A model generated the notes under the pieces. It was given only the letters and a program-made list of their open reading frames with translations. It ran no database searches and had not been told where the DNA came from. A DNA stretch of 64,000 nt from the NCBI GenBank assembly GCA_963814865.1, contig CAWFEN010000015.1, positions 124,001 through 188,000 of the forward strand, given 5' to 3'. Source of the stretch: AP-15 sp963814865. Its GTDB lineage: Bacteria > Pseudomonadota > Alphaproteobacteria > ATCC43930 > CGMCC-115725. Both the position numbers and the translations under genes were made by a program. Positions 1 to 10,202 of this stretch are shown one piece after another; positions within the stretch are counted from its first letter, which is position 1; each line of letters opens with the position of its first letter.

Positions 1-1041
1 TTCGGCAAACGGGGCGAGCGCCCGATCAAGGTAGTAATTCTCGTTGAGCAGCGGCTCCCCGGCGGGCTTCGCCGCCGCGGCGATGCCGACCGGGCGGCGG
101 CGCCAGCGCTCATCGACGAGCAGCACCGAGCCCGCCGATTCTGCGCCTTCGACCTCGATGCGGGTCGTCTGGTTTCTGATCTCGCTCGGCATCGGCAACG
201 CGAGCGTGACCGCCGCCGCTCCGGGCGCGACCGTCACCGCGCGACGCGCCAATAAGCGGCCGTCCTCGCCACTCGCACGCACCTGATACCGGCGTGGCGC
301 CGGCGCCGGCAATGTGCGCAGCACCACTTCGGGGTCCTTTGCCTGCGGATCGCCGGCCGCGAGCAGCAGGGGCGGCGCGGCCGGCGGCGCGGCCAGGTAG
401 CGCAGGCTGCCCCGGTCGGCGAGATAGGCGGCGAGCGCAGCGCTGCCCGCATCGGCGAGGCCGTCGCCGAGCCAGATCGACGCGGTTGCCTGCGGCTCCG
501 ACAGCGCCTTGAGCCGGGCCAGCGCGGTGCCGCGGTCGACCGGCCAAGGCTCGGGCTGCAATGCCTGGACGGCAGCCCGCGCATCCTCGGCGCGCATCGG
601 CCCGAGCGGTGGCGGCGTGCCGCCGGCCGGGGCGGCGGTAGGAACGAGGACGACCTGCCGGCCTTCGCGCCCGGCCTCTGCCAACAGGTCGCCGAGCGCC
701 TCTTGCCGGGCCGGCCAATCGGCGGCGCCGGCCCAGCCGTTGTCGACGATCAGCAGGATCGGCCCGGTGCCGGCAAGACGCGCCTGCGGGTTGAGCAGCG
801 GATGCGCGACGGCGACGATGACCAGCGCCGCCAGCGCCATGCGCAGCAGGATCAGCCACAGCGGGGTCCGCGCCGGCGTCTCGTCGCGCGGCACCAGGCC
901 GAGCAGCAGGCGGATCGCCGGAAAGACGATGCGGCGCGGCGCCGGCGGCGTCACCCGCAGCAGCCACCAGATGATCGGCAGCGCCGCCAGCCCGGCGAGG
1001 AGCCACGGCGAGGCGAAAGCGAGCGAGCCCAGCGCGAGCAT
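1..1041 (-). CDS. BatA/DUF4159-type membrane protein, partial
   Basis: The reading frame is open to the window edge, so at least 347 codons are present and the C terminus is missing. The N terminus has a hydrophobic stretch (about residues 9-27) followed by an RR-IVFPAI-like segment typical of the aerotolerance-regulator N-terminal domain (BatA). A second membrane segment lies around residues 60-80 (LLRMALAALVIVAVAHPLL). The start ATG lies 41 bases after the DUF58 gene on the same strand. In alphaproteobacteria this gene usually follows moxR and DUF58 and encodes a large inner-membrane protein with a C-terminal DUF4159 domain. The exact role is unknown; the family naming is from pattern memory. 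Confidence 0.8.
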   Translation of the reverse strand, partial: MLALGSLAFASPWLLAGLAALPIIWWLLRVTPPAPRRIVFPAIRLLLGLVPRDETPARTPLWLILLRMALAALVIVAVAHPLLNPQARLAGTGPILLIVDNGWAGAADWPARQEALGDLLAEAGREGRQVVLVPTAAPAGGTPPPLGPMRAEDARAAVQALQPEPWPVDRGTALARLKALSEPQATASIWLGDGLADAGSAALAAYLADRGSLRYLAAPPAAPPLLLAAGDPQAKDPEVVLRTLPAPAPRRYQVRASGEDGRLLARRAVTVAPGAAAVTLALPMPSEIRNQTTRIEVEGAESAGSVLLVDERWRRRPVGIAAAAKPAGEPLLNENYYLDRALAPFAE

Positions 1042-1082
1042 CGCTCAATCCGCGCGGATGAAGATACCGCTGGCGACCACAT

Positions 1083-2035
1083 TCACCGCCGGCGATCGGC
1101 CGACAAGGCGCCGTACAGCGCCAGCAAGGCGAGCTCCGGCGGGCGATCGGTGCGATGCGAGCCGAACGTCCAGCCGAGCATCGCGGCAATCGCGGCAAGC
1201 CCGTCGCGATGGTGGCGGAAGCGCAGGGCATAGTCGCCGCGGATGCTTTCGACGCGGCTGACGACGAGTTCGTCGGGTTCCTCGACGCCGGTAAAGCGGA
1301 CGCGTCCGGCAAAAGGGAGGTCTTCCTCGGCCGGGTCGACGATCTGTAGCAGATGGCCTTTGAGCCCGCTCGCGGCAAATCGGGCGAGGGCCTCGTGGAC
1401 GGCATCGAGCGGCGACAGGAAGTCGCCGATCAGAACCAGCTGGGCGGCGCGCGGCAGCGGCTCGACGGCCGGCAGGCTCGCCGCCTCGGGCAGGTCCCAG
1501 CTGATCAACCCCCGGCCGATCAGATCGACGATCCGCGACAGCGCAATGCGTCCGCTCATCGGCGCGATGCCGCTGCCGAGGAGGGTCAGGCGCTCGCCGC
1601 CTCGCACCAGCAGGCTGGCCAGCGCGACCAGGAGCAGTTCGGCGCGATCCCGCTTGGTCGACCATGCCGCTTCGGCGACGTACTCGGCCGAGCTGTAGTC
1701 CATCGAGGCCGAAGCGTCGCGCCACAGCCACACGCTCTGCGCTGCTTCCCACTCGGTTTCGCGGACGTAAAGGCGCTGCGACTTGGCGCTCTCGCGCCAG
1801 TCGATCGCGGCCGCGGCATCGCCTGGCTGATATTGCCGGAATTGCCAGAAGGTCTCGCCCTGGCCGACCCGGCGGCGCCCGTGGACACCCTGGGCCACGG
1901 TCACGGCGACCCGCTCCGCCGCGATCAGCAGCGGCGGCAATCGGGAAGCGGCTTCCTCCGCACGATCGCGCAGTGCCGCGGGCGGTATGCGACGATGCGT
2001 CGAAAACGGGGCGCGCGGCCTCGATCCGGCAGCGT

Positions 2036-2039
<4 letters not shown>
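1083..2039 (-). CDS. DUF58 domain protein
   Basis: This 318-residue protein carries the DUF58 signature: QYQPGD near residues 69-74, IDW near 79-81, then SAKSQRLYVRETE near 84-96. The C-terminal half resembles a von Willebrand A-like fold (LVLIGDFLSPLDAV). The GTG start overlaps the moxR stop in a GTGA arrangement, so translation is probably coupled. DUF58 proteins are partners of MoxR AAA+ ATPases and are thought to act in maturation of envelope or metal-containing proteins; the substrate here is unknown. Confidence 0.88.
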
Positions 2040-3023
<984 letters not shown>

Positions 3024-3043
<20 letters not shown>

Positions 3044-3641
3044 AAGCTGCGATCCCTCTTCTAACCCTGCGGCCGGGACGAGCCTGATCGAAAATGCCGC
3101 CCCCGGCAATTCCTCAGCAACGCACCCGTCCGCCGCGGCCCGGCGCCCGATCGTCGACTGCGGCGATCTCGACATGCGGATCGCCCGCGACGGCACCTGG
3201 TTCTATCGCGGGTCGCCGATCGGCCGGCTGCCGCTCGTCAAGCTCTTCGCCTCGGTGCTGCGCCGCGAGGCGGACGGACGTTATTGGCTCGTCACCCCGG
3301 CCGAGCGCGGCCGCATCGAGGTCGAGGACGCCCCGTTTCTGGCGGTGGCGCTGACCGTGGCCGGCGAGGGTCGCCAACAGCAGCTGACCCTGCGGACCAA
3401 TCTGGACGACATTGTGACGGCGGGGCCCGACCATCCGCTGCGCGTCGAGACCGCTGCGAGCGGCGAGCCGGCGCCCTATATTCTGGTGCGCGGCGGTCTC
3501 GAGGCGAAGCTGACGCGGCCGGTGTTCTACGAGCTGGTCGAACTCGGCCAGGCGGAGCGGGTTGCCGGCGCGACCCAATTCGGTGTTTGGAGCATGGGCA
3601 TGTTCTTCCGGCTCGGCGAGCCGGGGCCGGATTGGGAGTGA
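3024..3641 (+). CDS. DUF1285 family protein
   Basis: A 205-residue protein with the conserved DUF1285 core: MRIARDGTWFYRGSPIGR, LVKLFASVLRRE, YWLVTPAERGRIEVEDAPF. The ATG at 3024 has GGGGGAGG five bases upstream. No function is established for the family, which is typical of alpha- and gammaproteobacteria. It is transcribed away from moxR, and the two proposed starts overlap by 20 bases. It heads the cluster that continues with the CoA pyrophosphatase and cca. Confidence 0.85.
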
Positions 3642-3687
3642 TGGCTGAACCGGGGCGCCGCCGCGCCGGATCGAGGTCGAGGGGGTG

Positions 3688-4353
3688 ATGCGAGCCAATT
3701 CATTGACGCGGGAGCGGGTGGCCGCGCGCTTCGCCCGCCTGGGGCGGCCCGGCAGGCGCGGCTTCGGCGGTGCTGCCGACGCGGCCGAGGCGGCGGCGCT
3801 GCGGCTGGCGACCCGCGGCGATCACGATCTCAATCCGGGGATGACGCCGCCCAGCACCGAGTTGCGGCCGGCGGCGGTGCTGGTGCCGCTGATCGACCGC
3901 CCCGAGGGAATGTCGGTGCTGCTGACCCTGCGCACCGCGCACCTCTCCGCGCATGCCGGTCAGATCGCGTTTCCGGGCGGCCGCATCGAGCCCGGCGATC
4001 CGGACGCGGCCGCGGCGGCGCTGCGCGAGACCGAGGAAGAGGTCGGGCTGCCGCGCAGCCATGTGACCCTGATCGGCCGGCTCGACACCTATGTGACCGG
4101 AACGGGGTTCGAGATCACCCCGATGGTCGGCCTCGTCAGCGCGCCGTTCGCGCTCACCGTCGACCCGTTCGAGGTCGCAGAGGTGTTCGAGATCCCGCTC
4201 GCCTTCGTCCTCGACCCCGCCAACCACCGCCGCACCGAGCGCGTCTTCGAACAGCGCCGGCGGATTTTCTTCGTGCTGCCGTACCAGAACCGAAACATCT
4301 GGGGAGCGACGGCGGGCATGCTGGTGAATTTGGCCGAGGTGCTCGCCGGTTGA
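3688..4353 (+). CDS. CoA pyrophosphatase, NUDIX hydrolase (NudL type)
   Basis: The Nudix box reads FPGGRIEPGD...ALRETEEEVGL, preceded by LSAHAGQIAFPGG, which is the signature of the CoA-pyrophosphatase (YeaB/NudL) subgroup that cleaves CoA to phosphopantetheine and 3',5'-ADP. The length of 221 residues is usual. The start could be the GTG at 3685 or the ATG at 3688; I chose the ATG because GAGG lies at a better distance. It sits between DUF1285 and DUF6111, a common alphaproteobacterial order ending in cca. Confidence 0.88.
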   Translation: MRANSLTRERVAARFARLGRPGRRGFGGAADAAEAAALRLATRGDHDLNPGMTPPSTELRPAAVLVPLIDRPEGMSVLLTLRTAHLSAHAGQIAFPGGRIEPGDPDAAAAALRETEEEVGLPRSHVTLIGRLDTYVTGTGFEITPMVGLVSAPFALTVDPFEVAEVFEIPLAFVLDPANHRRTERVFEQRRRIFFVLPYQNRNIWGATAGMLVNLAEVLAG

Positions 4354-4360
4354 GGAGGCG

Positions 4361-4636
4361 ATGCTGCGGGTCGTCTTCACCATCCTTCTGCCGCTGCTGC
4401 TGCCGACGGCGCTCTACCTGCTGTGGCTCCGCGCTCTGGCGCCGCGCGAGGCCGGCGCGATGGTGTGGGCGGCGGTGCCCTGGGTCTGGCTCGCCGGGGC
4501 CGGAGCGGTACTGCTGGCGATCGTGCTGTTCGTCGTGACGGTCGGCTTCGGCACGCCGCAGCAGGGCGTCTATGTCGCCCCGCGCTGGCAGAACGGCCGC
4601 ATCGTCCCGGCGCATATCGAGCCGAGAGCGCGCTGA
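4361..4636 (+). CDS. DUF6111-like small membrane protein
   Basis: A 91-residue protein with two transmembrane segments (residues about 3-22 and 29-63 by hydrophobicity) and a polar C terminus ending in a YVAPRWQNGRIVPAHIEP motif. It starts 7 bases after the NUDIX gene, and its TGA overlaps the ATG of cca (TGATG). Small proteins of this type precede cca in many alphaproteobacteria; the function is unknown. Confidence 0.8.
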   Translation: MLRVVFTILLPLLLPTALYLLWLRALAPREAGAMVWAAVPWVWLAGAGAVLLAIVLFVVTVGFGTPQQGVYVAPRWQNGRIVPAHIEPRAR

Positions 4637-5923
4637 TGGCGAAGGCCGAGAATATGCCCCGGATCGCGCCGCCGCCGTGGCTGGCCGAGCCGGCGGCCTT
4701 GGCCGTGCTCGAGGCGCTCGCGGCGGGCGGCGTCGAGGCGCGGTTTGTCGGCGGATCGGTGCGCGATGCGCTGCTGGGCCGGCCGATGCCCGGGTCGAGC
4801 CCGAGGACCGACATCGACATCGCCACTCCGGCGCCGCCCGAGCGGGTGATCGAGCTGCTCCGCAAAAACGGCGTCAAGGTCGTGCCGACCGGCCTCGCCC
4901 ACGGCACCGTGACCGCGGTGGTGCCGCCGCAGCATTTCGAGATCACGACCTTGCGCCGCGATGTCGAGACCGACGGCCGCCACGCGCGCGTTGCCTTCGA
5001 CGCCGATTGGGCGATCGATGCGGCGCGGCGCGATTTTACGATCAACGCAATCTATCTCGAGCCCGACGGCACCCTGCACGATCCGGTCGGCGGTCTCGCC
5101 GATCTCGCGGCGCACCGGGTGCGCTTTGTCGGCGATCCCGCGACCCGCATCGCCGAGGATGTGCTGCGGCTGCTGCGCTACTACCGTTTCGAAGCGCGTT
5201 TCGGCACCGGCCGAGGCGATCGGGCGGCGCGCGCCGCCTGCCGTGCCGCCGCCCATTTGCTGCCGGCGCTGTCGGCCGAGCGCGTCTCGCAGGAACTGGT
5301 CAAGCTGCTCGAAACTCCCGGCCCGGTCGCGGTCTTGCAGATGATGCGGGAGGACGGCGTCCTCGACGTCGATATTGCCCGAGGCGCGGCGGCTCGACCG
5401 GCTGCGGCGGATGATCGCGATCGAGCCGGAGCGCGATCCTCTGCGCCGGCTGGCGGCGCTGATCGAGGTCGATGGCGAGGGGGCCGCCGCGCTGGCCGAG
5501 CGCCTGCGGCTGCCCAACGCCTGGCGCGACCGGCTCCGCGGCCTCGCGCGGCCCTGGCCGCTCGATCCGACCGCGAATGCGGCGGCGCAGCGGCGCGCGC
5601 TCTACGATCTCGGCACCGGGCATTACCGCGACATCGCCCTGCTGCTGGCAGCGGATGGCGCCACCACGGGAGGGCGGCTCGACGAGCTTCTCGACTTCGC
5701 CCGCGAGTGGACGCCGCCGGTATTCCCGCTCGCCGGGCGCGACGTCACGGCCCTCGGCATCGCCCCCGGCGAGCGCGTCGGCCGGCTGCTTGCCGCCGTG
5801 CGTAGTTGGTGGGAAGCCGGCGACTTTGCCGCCGACCGCACCCACTGCCTCGCCCGTCTGCGTGAAACGGCCGGACTGTCGGCAGAGTCCATTGCCGCTT
5901 CCCGGCAACAGCCCGATCGCTGA
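4636..5923 (+). CDS. cca: CCA-adding tRNA nucleotidyltransferase (frameshifted)
   Basis: The N-terminal nucleotidyltransferase domain has GGSVRD at residues 39-44 and DID at 59-61 (metal-binding aspartates), then ARRDFTINAIY and DPVGG, as expected of class II CCA-adding enzymes, which build or repair the 3' CCA of tRNAs. The frame is lost near 5375: upstream reads ...GVLDVD, and downstream homologous sequence (PEARRLDRLRRMIAIE) continues in the +1 frame to the stop at 5923. Removing one T of the TT at 5375-5376 restores a 428-residue protein of normal length. The gene is usually essential in bacteria without separate A- and CC-adding enzymes, so a sequencing error is the likeliest explanation. 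Confidence 0.88.
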
Positions 5924-6247
5924 ATACCGCAGACCTCGATGCCGGCGAGGTGAGTGAAGACCGGCTCGGTTTCTTCTGGCGGGGAACAAGCGGGACGAAC
6001 GCGACGTTCACTCCCGTCCCGCGTGCGAGGGAGCCGCGGGGCCTGCCTCTCGCCTGGGGGCTGGAAAAGCTCGAATAGGCGGGTTCGGCCGGCCTGGAAT
6101 ATGCTGCGGTGATGACGCGTTGGAATCCCGCCCGGAGCGCGGCCCGCCGGTAGCGGGCGCAGATGGGCGACGGCGGCAAGCCGCCGCGATGTTTCGCGTC
6201 GATGCGGTCTCCGACCCGGCGGGTTCCGGCTAATGCACGAGGACAAC
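5924..6247 (+). other. Intergenic stretch, no gene recognised
   Basis: These 324 bases separate cca from the YXWGXW gene. Frames are open on both strands because of high GC, but none resembles a known protein. There is an imperfect palindrome GAACGCGACGTTC near 5997. I found no clear promoter or terminator. Confidence 0.4.
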
Positions 6248-7291
6248 ATGCGTTTTTTCCGCGTTGCCATAGTCTGCCTTCTTGCCTTCGCGCCCACCGT
6301 TCTGGTTGCGCCGGGCTCGTCTTTTGCCCAGATCGCAGTCGGCCTTTCCGTCAGGATCGCGCCGCCGCCGCTGCCCGTCTATGCGCAGCCGCCGATCCCC
6401 GGCCCCGGTTATCTGTGGACCCCCGGTTTCTGGGGCTACGGTTCGTACGGATATTATTGGGCGCCGGGGACATGGGCCCGCCCGCCCGCCGCCGGTTTGC
6501 TGTGGACGCCCGGATATTGGGGCGCGGCCGGCGGCGCCTACGCTTTTCACGCCGGTTATTGGGGGGCGCATGTCGGCTTTTACGGCGGCGTAAGCTACGG
6601 CTTTGGCTATACCGGCGTCGGTTATCAGGGAGGATACTGGAATCATGGCGCGTTCAACTACAACCGATCGGTGAACAATATCGGCAACACCACCAATATT
6701 AGCAACACCTACAACAAGAACGTCACGGTCAATCGGTCGGTCAGCAATACCAGCTACAATGGCGGAACCGGCGGGGTCCAGGCGCAGCCGACGCCCGCCG
6801 AGACGGCCGCGGCAAGCGAGCAGCACGTGCCGCCAACGGCGGCGCAGACCCAGCATGTGCAGGCGGCCAGCACCAACCGCGCGCTGTTGGCATCGACAAA
6901 TCATGGCACACCGCCGATAGCCGCAACCCAGAGACCCGGTGAATTCAGTGGCAGGGGTGTCGTTCCCGCCCACGGCGCCGTCGCCTCCCGTCAGGTTTCC
7001 CCAGCGGCGCAGCGGCCCGCTGGGGTTACCGGGCAGCGGCCCGTTGGGACTGCCGCGACTTCGCCGGCTCATGCCGGAGCGCACTCCCCGCCGCCGGCAC
7101 GCGGAGCTGCGCAAGAGCGCACCGTGCAGCCGACCCCTCAGTCGTCTCCGGGCGCGGCCGCGCAGCGAGCCCGTGAATTACCCCGAGAGCGTGCCGTCCA
7201 GGGCGCAAAAGGCGGGCAGCCCGCTCAGCCTCGCGCGCGTTGTGCCGCGGGCGAGCCCGGTTGCGCGGCGGCAGAGCGCGGAGCGCAGTAA
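6248..7291 (+). CDS. Secreted YXWGXW-repeat protein
   Basis: The ATG at 6248 opens a clear signal peptide (MRFFRVAIVCLLAF...SFA, cleavage near residue 28). The middle contains repeated aromatic motifs (GYLWTPGFWGYG, YYWAPGTWARPP, GLLWTPGYWG, HAGYWGAH, GGYWNHG), the pattern of YXWGXW-repeat proteins, followed by an Asn-rich segment (NRSVNNIGNTTNISNTYNKN). The last 150 residues are low-complexity Pro/Ala/Gln/Arg, and their frame cannot be verified. Probably periplasmic or outer-membrane associated; function unknown. It starts 325 bases after cca. Confidence 0.8.
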   Translation: MRFFRVAIVCLLAFAPTVLVAPGSSFAQIAVGLSVRIAPPPLPVYAQPPIPGPGYLWTPGFWGYGSYGYYWAPGTWARPPAAGLLWTPGYWGAAGGAYAFHAGYWGAHVGFYGGVSYGFGYTGVGYQGGYWNHGAFNYNRSVNNIGNTTNISNTYNKNVTVNRSVSNTSYNGGTGGVQAQPTPAETAAASEQHVPPTAAQTQHVQAASTNRALLASTNHGTPPIAATQRPGEFSGRGVVPAHGAVASRQVSPAAQRPAGVTGQRPVGTAATSPAHAGAHSPPPARGAAQERTVQPTPQSSPGAAAQRARELPRERAVQGAKGGQPAQPRARCAAGEPGCAAAERGAQ

Positions 7292-7350
7292 GGTTGCCGG
7301 GCGCAAGGGCGAGTTACCGCCCGGCCACCCCGGCTCCCGCAAACGGGCTT

Positions 7351-8094
7351 TCACAGCAGGCTGCCGCCGTCAACCGGGATGATCGTGCCGTTGACGAAAG
7401 TCATCGTCGTTGCCAGCCCGAGAATAACCGCCGCCACCTCCTCGGGCTGGCCGATCCGCTTGAGCGGGTTGCTCGCGATCCTTTGGGCGCGCTGCTCCGG
7501 CGTCCACATCCGCGTCATCGGCGTCTCCATCAGGCTCGGCGCGACGGCAACGACCCGAATCGCCGGGGCCAGAGCCCGCGCCAAGGACATCGTCATCGCG
7601 TGAAGCCCGGCCTTGGCCGCGGCATAGGCGATGTTGCTGCCGCCGCCCCGCATGCCCGATACCGAGCCGACATTGACGACGAGGCCGCGCCCGCTCGCCT
7701 CGAGCAGCTGCCGGCAGGCTCGCACGGTGGCGAAGGGACCGCGCAGATTGACCGCCAGGACAAAGTCGAAGAACGCGTCGTCGAGGGCGCGCAGATCGGC
7801 ATGCGGGATCACCCTGGTGCTGCCGGCATTGTTAACGAGGATGTCGAGCCGGCCCTCGGTCGCGCCGATCGCGGCGGCAAGGCGTTCGATGGCGGGTGTA
7901 TCCTCCGCCGGCGTGCGGCTGGCTCGATGGCCGGCGCCGGGCAGGCTCGCAACCAGCCGGTCGGCGGCCTCGGCGTCGCCGCCGAAGGTGACGACCACTC
8001 GCGCCCCCGCCTGCGCGAACAGGCGTGCGGTCGAGGCACCCAGGCCCTTGCTGCCGCCCGTCACCAGCGCGACCCGTCCATCGAGCATGCCCAT
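7351..8094 (-). CDS. SDR family oxidoreductase
   Basis: A 247-residue short-chain dehydrogenase with TGGSKGLG cofactor motif (residues 12-19), NNAG (88-91), a serine in VGSVSG (about 143-147) and the catalytic YxxxK (Y157, K161). The C terminus GTIIPVDGGSLL is classical. It resembles 3-oxoacyl-ACP reductase-like or glucose dehydrogenase-like SDRs; the substrate cannot be assigned. A same-strand MetX-like hydrolase lies immediately upstream (26 bases), so the two may be co-transcribed. Confidence 0.92.
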   Translation of the reverse strand: MGMLDGRVALVTGGSKGLGASTARLFAQAGARVVVTFGGDAEAADRLVASLPGAGHRASRTPAEDTPAIERLAAAIGATEGRLDILVNNAGSTRVIPHADLRALDDAFFDFVLAVNLRGPFATVRACRQLLEASGRGLVVNVGSVSGMRGGGSNIAYAAAKAGLHAMTMSLARALAPAIRVVAVAPSLMETPMTRMWTPEQRAQRIASNPLKRIGQPEEVAAVILGLATTMTFVNGTIIPVDGGSLL

Positions 8095-8120
8095 GATCCG
8101 GGTCTCCTTCAGCTCCGGCC

Positions 8121-9176
8121 TTATTCTGCCCGGCCGAGAGTTTTCATGAACTCGATCAGGTAGGGCTTCCAGAGCTCGGCGTAGAAATGGCTGAAGTGCC
8201 CGTGTGTGTTCGGTCCGGCCGGGATCAGCACATAGCGGCCGTGGCGAACCCGCTTCATCGCGCGCTCGACGGTGCCGAGCTCGGGCGGATTGGCGTGATC
8301 TTCGGCATCATTGATCAGCATCACCTTGGCCGTGATCTTGTCGAGGTCAGGCTCGGGGTTGTAGTCCATGATCGCCTCGATCGCCCACAGCGAGTCGTTC
8401 GCGTCGCCTTTCGCGGCCTGGGCGAGGCGCGCGTCATAGAGCGCATTCGCAGCGGCCAGGGTCGGCGCCATTTCCTGGATCCGGGTCGGGCTTTCGGTGC
8501 CGAAATTCCCGGCGGCGGCGTAGATATAGTGCCGCGGGTTCGTCTCGTAGAAACCGTTGTTCCAATCCGGGTCGTGGCGGATCGCCTCGGCCTGGGCGCG
8601 GCGGCCGAGCCAGTTGCGCCCGCTGATCTCGACTGGCTGGCACGAGATCGGCACCACCCCATCCGTCAGGCCGGGGTACATCTCAGCCCACATCCAGGCG
8701 TGCATGCCGCCCATCGAGCTGCCGATGATCAGCCGCAGATGGGCCACACCAAGGCCTTCGGCGATCAGCCGATAGCCGGATTCGACCATGTCGTGGTAGC
8801 GGTAATGCGGAAATCCCCCCTTGAGCCCGTCGGAGGGCTTGCTCGATCCGCCGCGGCCGATCGCGTCCGGCATGATGATGAAATACTCCGCCGCGTCGAG
8901 CGGCTGCCCGGCTGGAAACAGCTCGTCGGCGAGGCTCGGGCGCAGCCAGTTGGCGCCGGTGCCGGTGTTGCCCTGCAACAGCAGCACGCCGTTGACGATC
9001 TTGCCGGCAGCGTTGCGCCTTGCCGTGCCGAGGGTGCGGTAGTGGAGCTTCAGCTCGGTTAGCGTCTCGCCGTTCCGGAACACGTAATTCCCAATGACGA
9101 AGTCGCCCTCCTGATAATTCGGCCATCTCGATTGCGGGGCAGGCGCGGCGGCGTAAGCGGCGGCATGAACAGGCAT
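8121..9176 (-). CDS. Alpha/beta-hydrolase, MetX-like
   Basis: A 351-residue alpha/beta hydrolase related to homoserine O-acetyltransferase. The nucleophile elbow is GSSMGG (Ser154), the acid is probably in LINDAEDHANPP, and the histidine is in GPNTHGHFSHF. The oxyanion region reads LLLQGNTGTGANWL and DAIGRGGSS. Lone MetX-like proteins outside methionine clusters often act as esterases of unknown substrate, so I do not assign homoserine acetylation. It lies directly upstream of the SDR gene on the same strand. Confidence 0.85.
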   Translation of the reverse strand: MPVHAAAYAAAPAPQSRWPNYQEGDFVIGNYVFRNGETLTELKLHYRTLGTARRNAAGKIVNGVLLLQGNTGTGANWLRPSLADELFPAGQPLDAAEYFIIMPDAIGRGGSSKPSDGLKGGFPHYRYHDMVESGYRLIAEGLGVAHLRLIIGSSMGGMHAWMWAEMYPGLTDGVVPISCQPVEISGRNWLGRRAQAEAIRHDPDWNNGFYETNPRHYIYAAAGNFGTESPTRIQEMAPTLAAANALYDARLAQAAKGDANDSLWAIEAIMDYNPEPDLDKITAKVMLINDAEDHANPPELGTVERAMKRVRHGRYVLIPAGPNTHGHFSHFYAELWKPYLIEFMKTLGRAE

Positions 9177-9255
9177 TCCAGGGTCCTCCGATTCGGCTAA
9201 TGGGGATGATAGAGGCTACCTGCCGCCGACAATGAGGCAGGCGGTCGGTAGTATC

Positions 9256-9432
9256 CTAATTCGACCGAAACCCCGAAACGATCCACGGCGCGCCGAGAAT
9301 GGCGGCGGACAGGTGGACAATGTCCGTCGTCAACAAGAGCGCTGGCGGCAGAGACGGCGCATCTTCCGACGACTGCGATCTGATTACGTAGGCACACGTC
9401 CAAAACACGAACCACAGCACCGCCAAACCCAT
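9256..9432 (-). CDS. Small hypothetical membrane protein
   Basis: A 58-residue frame with a strong N-terminal membrane segment (MGLAVLWFVFWTCAYVI) and a second hydrophobic segment (HLSAAILGAPWIVSGF). The amino-acid composition is natural and differs from the arginine-rich shadows around it. The frame is open further upstream, so the true start could be earlier. It follows the next small gene on the same strand by 28 bases. I do not recognise a family. Confidence 0.5.
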   Translation of the reverse strand: MGLAVLWFVFWTCAYVIRSQSSEDAPSLPPALLLTTDIVHLSAAILGAPWIVSGFRSN

Positions 9433-9460
9433 TGCAAGCCGCAGAAACCCCGGCGCAGAT

Positions 9461-9686
9461 TCACCCCGCCGGCCGCCGCGCCGCGACGATAGCCGCCGGC
9501 ACCGCTTCTAATCGCCAGTCGATCCGCTCGGTATGCAGCACGGCGGAGAACCGCGGCTTTGCGCTCCCTTCGATCGACGAGGACCAGGCACAGGCGAAGG
9601 TCGCGGCCGGATGACCAGCCAAGTCGAAGACCGGCACCGCGCCTTCCCATACGGGGCTTGCCGTCGAAGGTCTCGTGCAGCGGCAC
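9461..9686 (-). CDS. Small conserved-looking hypothetical protein (frameshifted)
   Basis: The GTG start (9684-9686) overlaps the stop of the GNAT gene (TAGTG). The first codons read VPLHETFDGKP; then the frame shifts, and a natural sequence follows (WEGAVPVFDLAGHPAATFA...IEGSAKPRFSAVLHTERIDW...) to the stop at 9461. Removing one base from GGGG at 9653-9656 joins both parts into 74 residues. Short alphaproteobacterial proteins with a VFDL-GHP...AWS...FFAVLH pattern exist as I recall, but no function is known. Confidence 0.55.
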
Positions 9687-10153
9687 TACAGCAGCTTCTG
9701 ATAGAACAGGCTGGTAGCGATGCTGTCCGGCGGCAGGCCGATGTAATGGCCGAACACTCCGCACGGCCGGAAACCCCAGCCTTCGTAAAGTGCGATCGCC
9801 GCTATTTGATGGATGCCCGTCTCGAGCCGCAGCACGGGTTTCGCGCCGTCGCGCGCCTCCCTCTCGATGCGGGCGAGCAGCGCCTTGCCGGCCCCATGCC
9901 CGCGCGCGGCCTCCCGCACATACATCCGCTTGACCTCCGCGTAATCGCCGCACAATGCGACGCCGCCGCAACCCACCGCCTCGCCGTTCAAACGGGCGAT
10001 GAAGAAGCGGATGTCCGGCTGGAACAGCTGTTCGATCGACAGGGCGTGCCGTTGATCGGGCTCGTATGCGGCGCCGAGAATCTGGTCGAGCTCGGCCAGG
10101 AGGCGCGTTGCCTCGGGGGTCGGCGCGGAAACGGGCTCGATCGCCATGTCCAT
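9686..10153 (-). CDS. GNAT family N-acetyltransferase
   Basis: A 155-residue acetyltransferase: the acetyl-CoA binding motif A reads VKRMYVREAARGHGAGKALL (about residues 74-93), and the C-terminal motif B is IALYEGWGFRPCGVFGHYIG. Similar enzymes are annotated only as GNATs; the substrate is unknown. The ATG at 10153 lacks a strong ribosome-binding site; a second ATG two codons later is also possible. Confidence 0.85.
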   Translation of the reverse strand: MDMAIEPVSAPTPEATRLLAELDQILGAAYEPDQRHALSIEQLFQPDIRFFIARLNGEAVGCGGVALCGDYAEVKRMYVREAARGHGAGKALLARIEREARDGAKPVLRLETGIHQIAAIALYEGWGFRPCGVFGHYIGLPPDSIATSLFYQKLL

Positions 10154-10202
10154 GTTATGATCATGCCCGGAATTGCCCGCCAACGCCAGGGAGGACCGGA
10201 CC

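Noticed and set aside
5980..6010. LexA-like GAAC direct repeat
   Set aside because: The spacing is 9 bases, not the 7 of the alphaproteobacterial SOS box.
5745..6179. 144-codon frame on the minus strand antisense to cca
   Set aside because: Runs opposite to confirmed cca sequence and has arginine-rich shadow composition.
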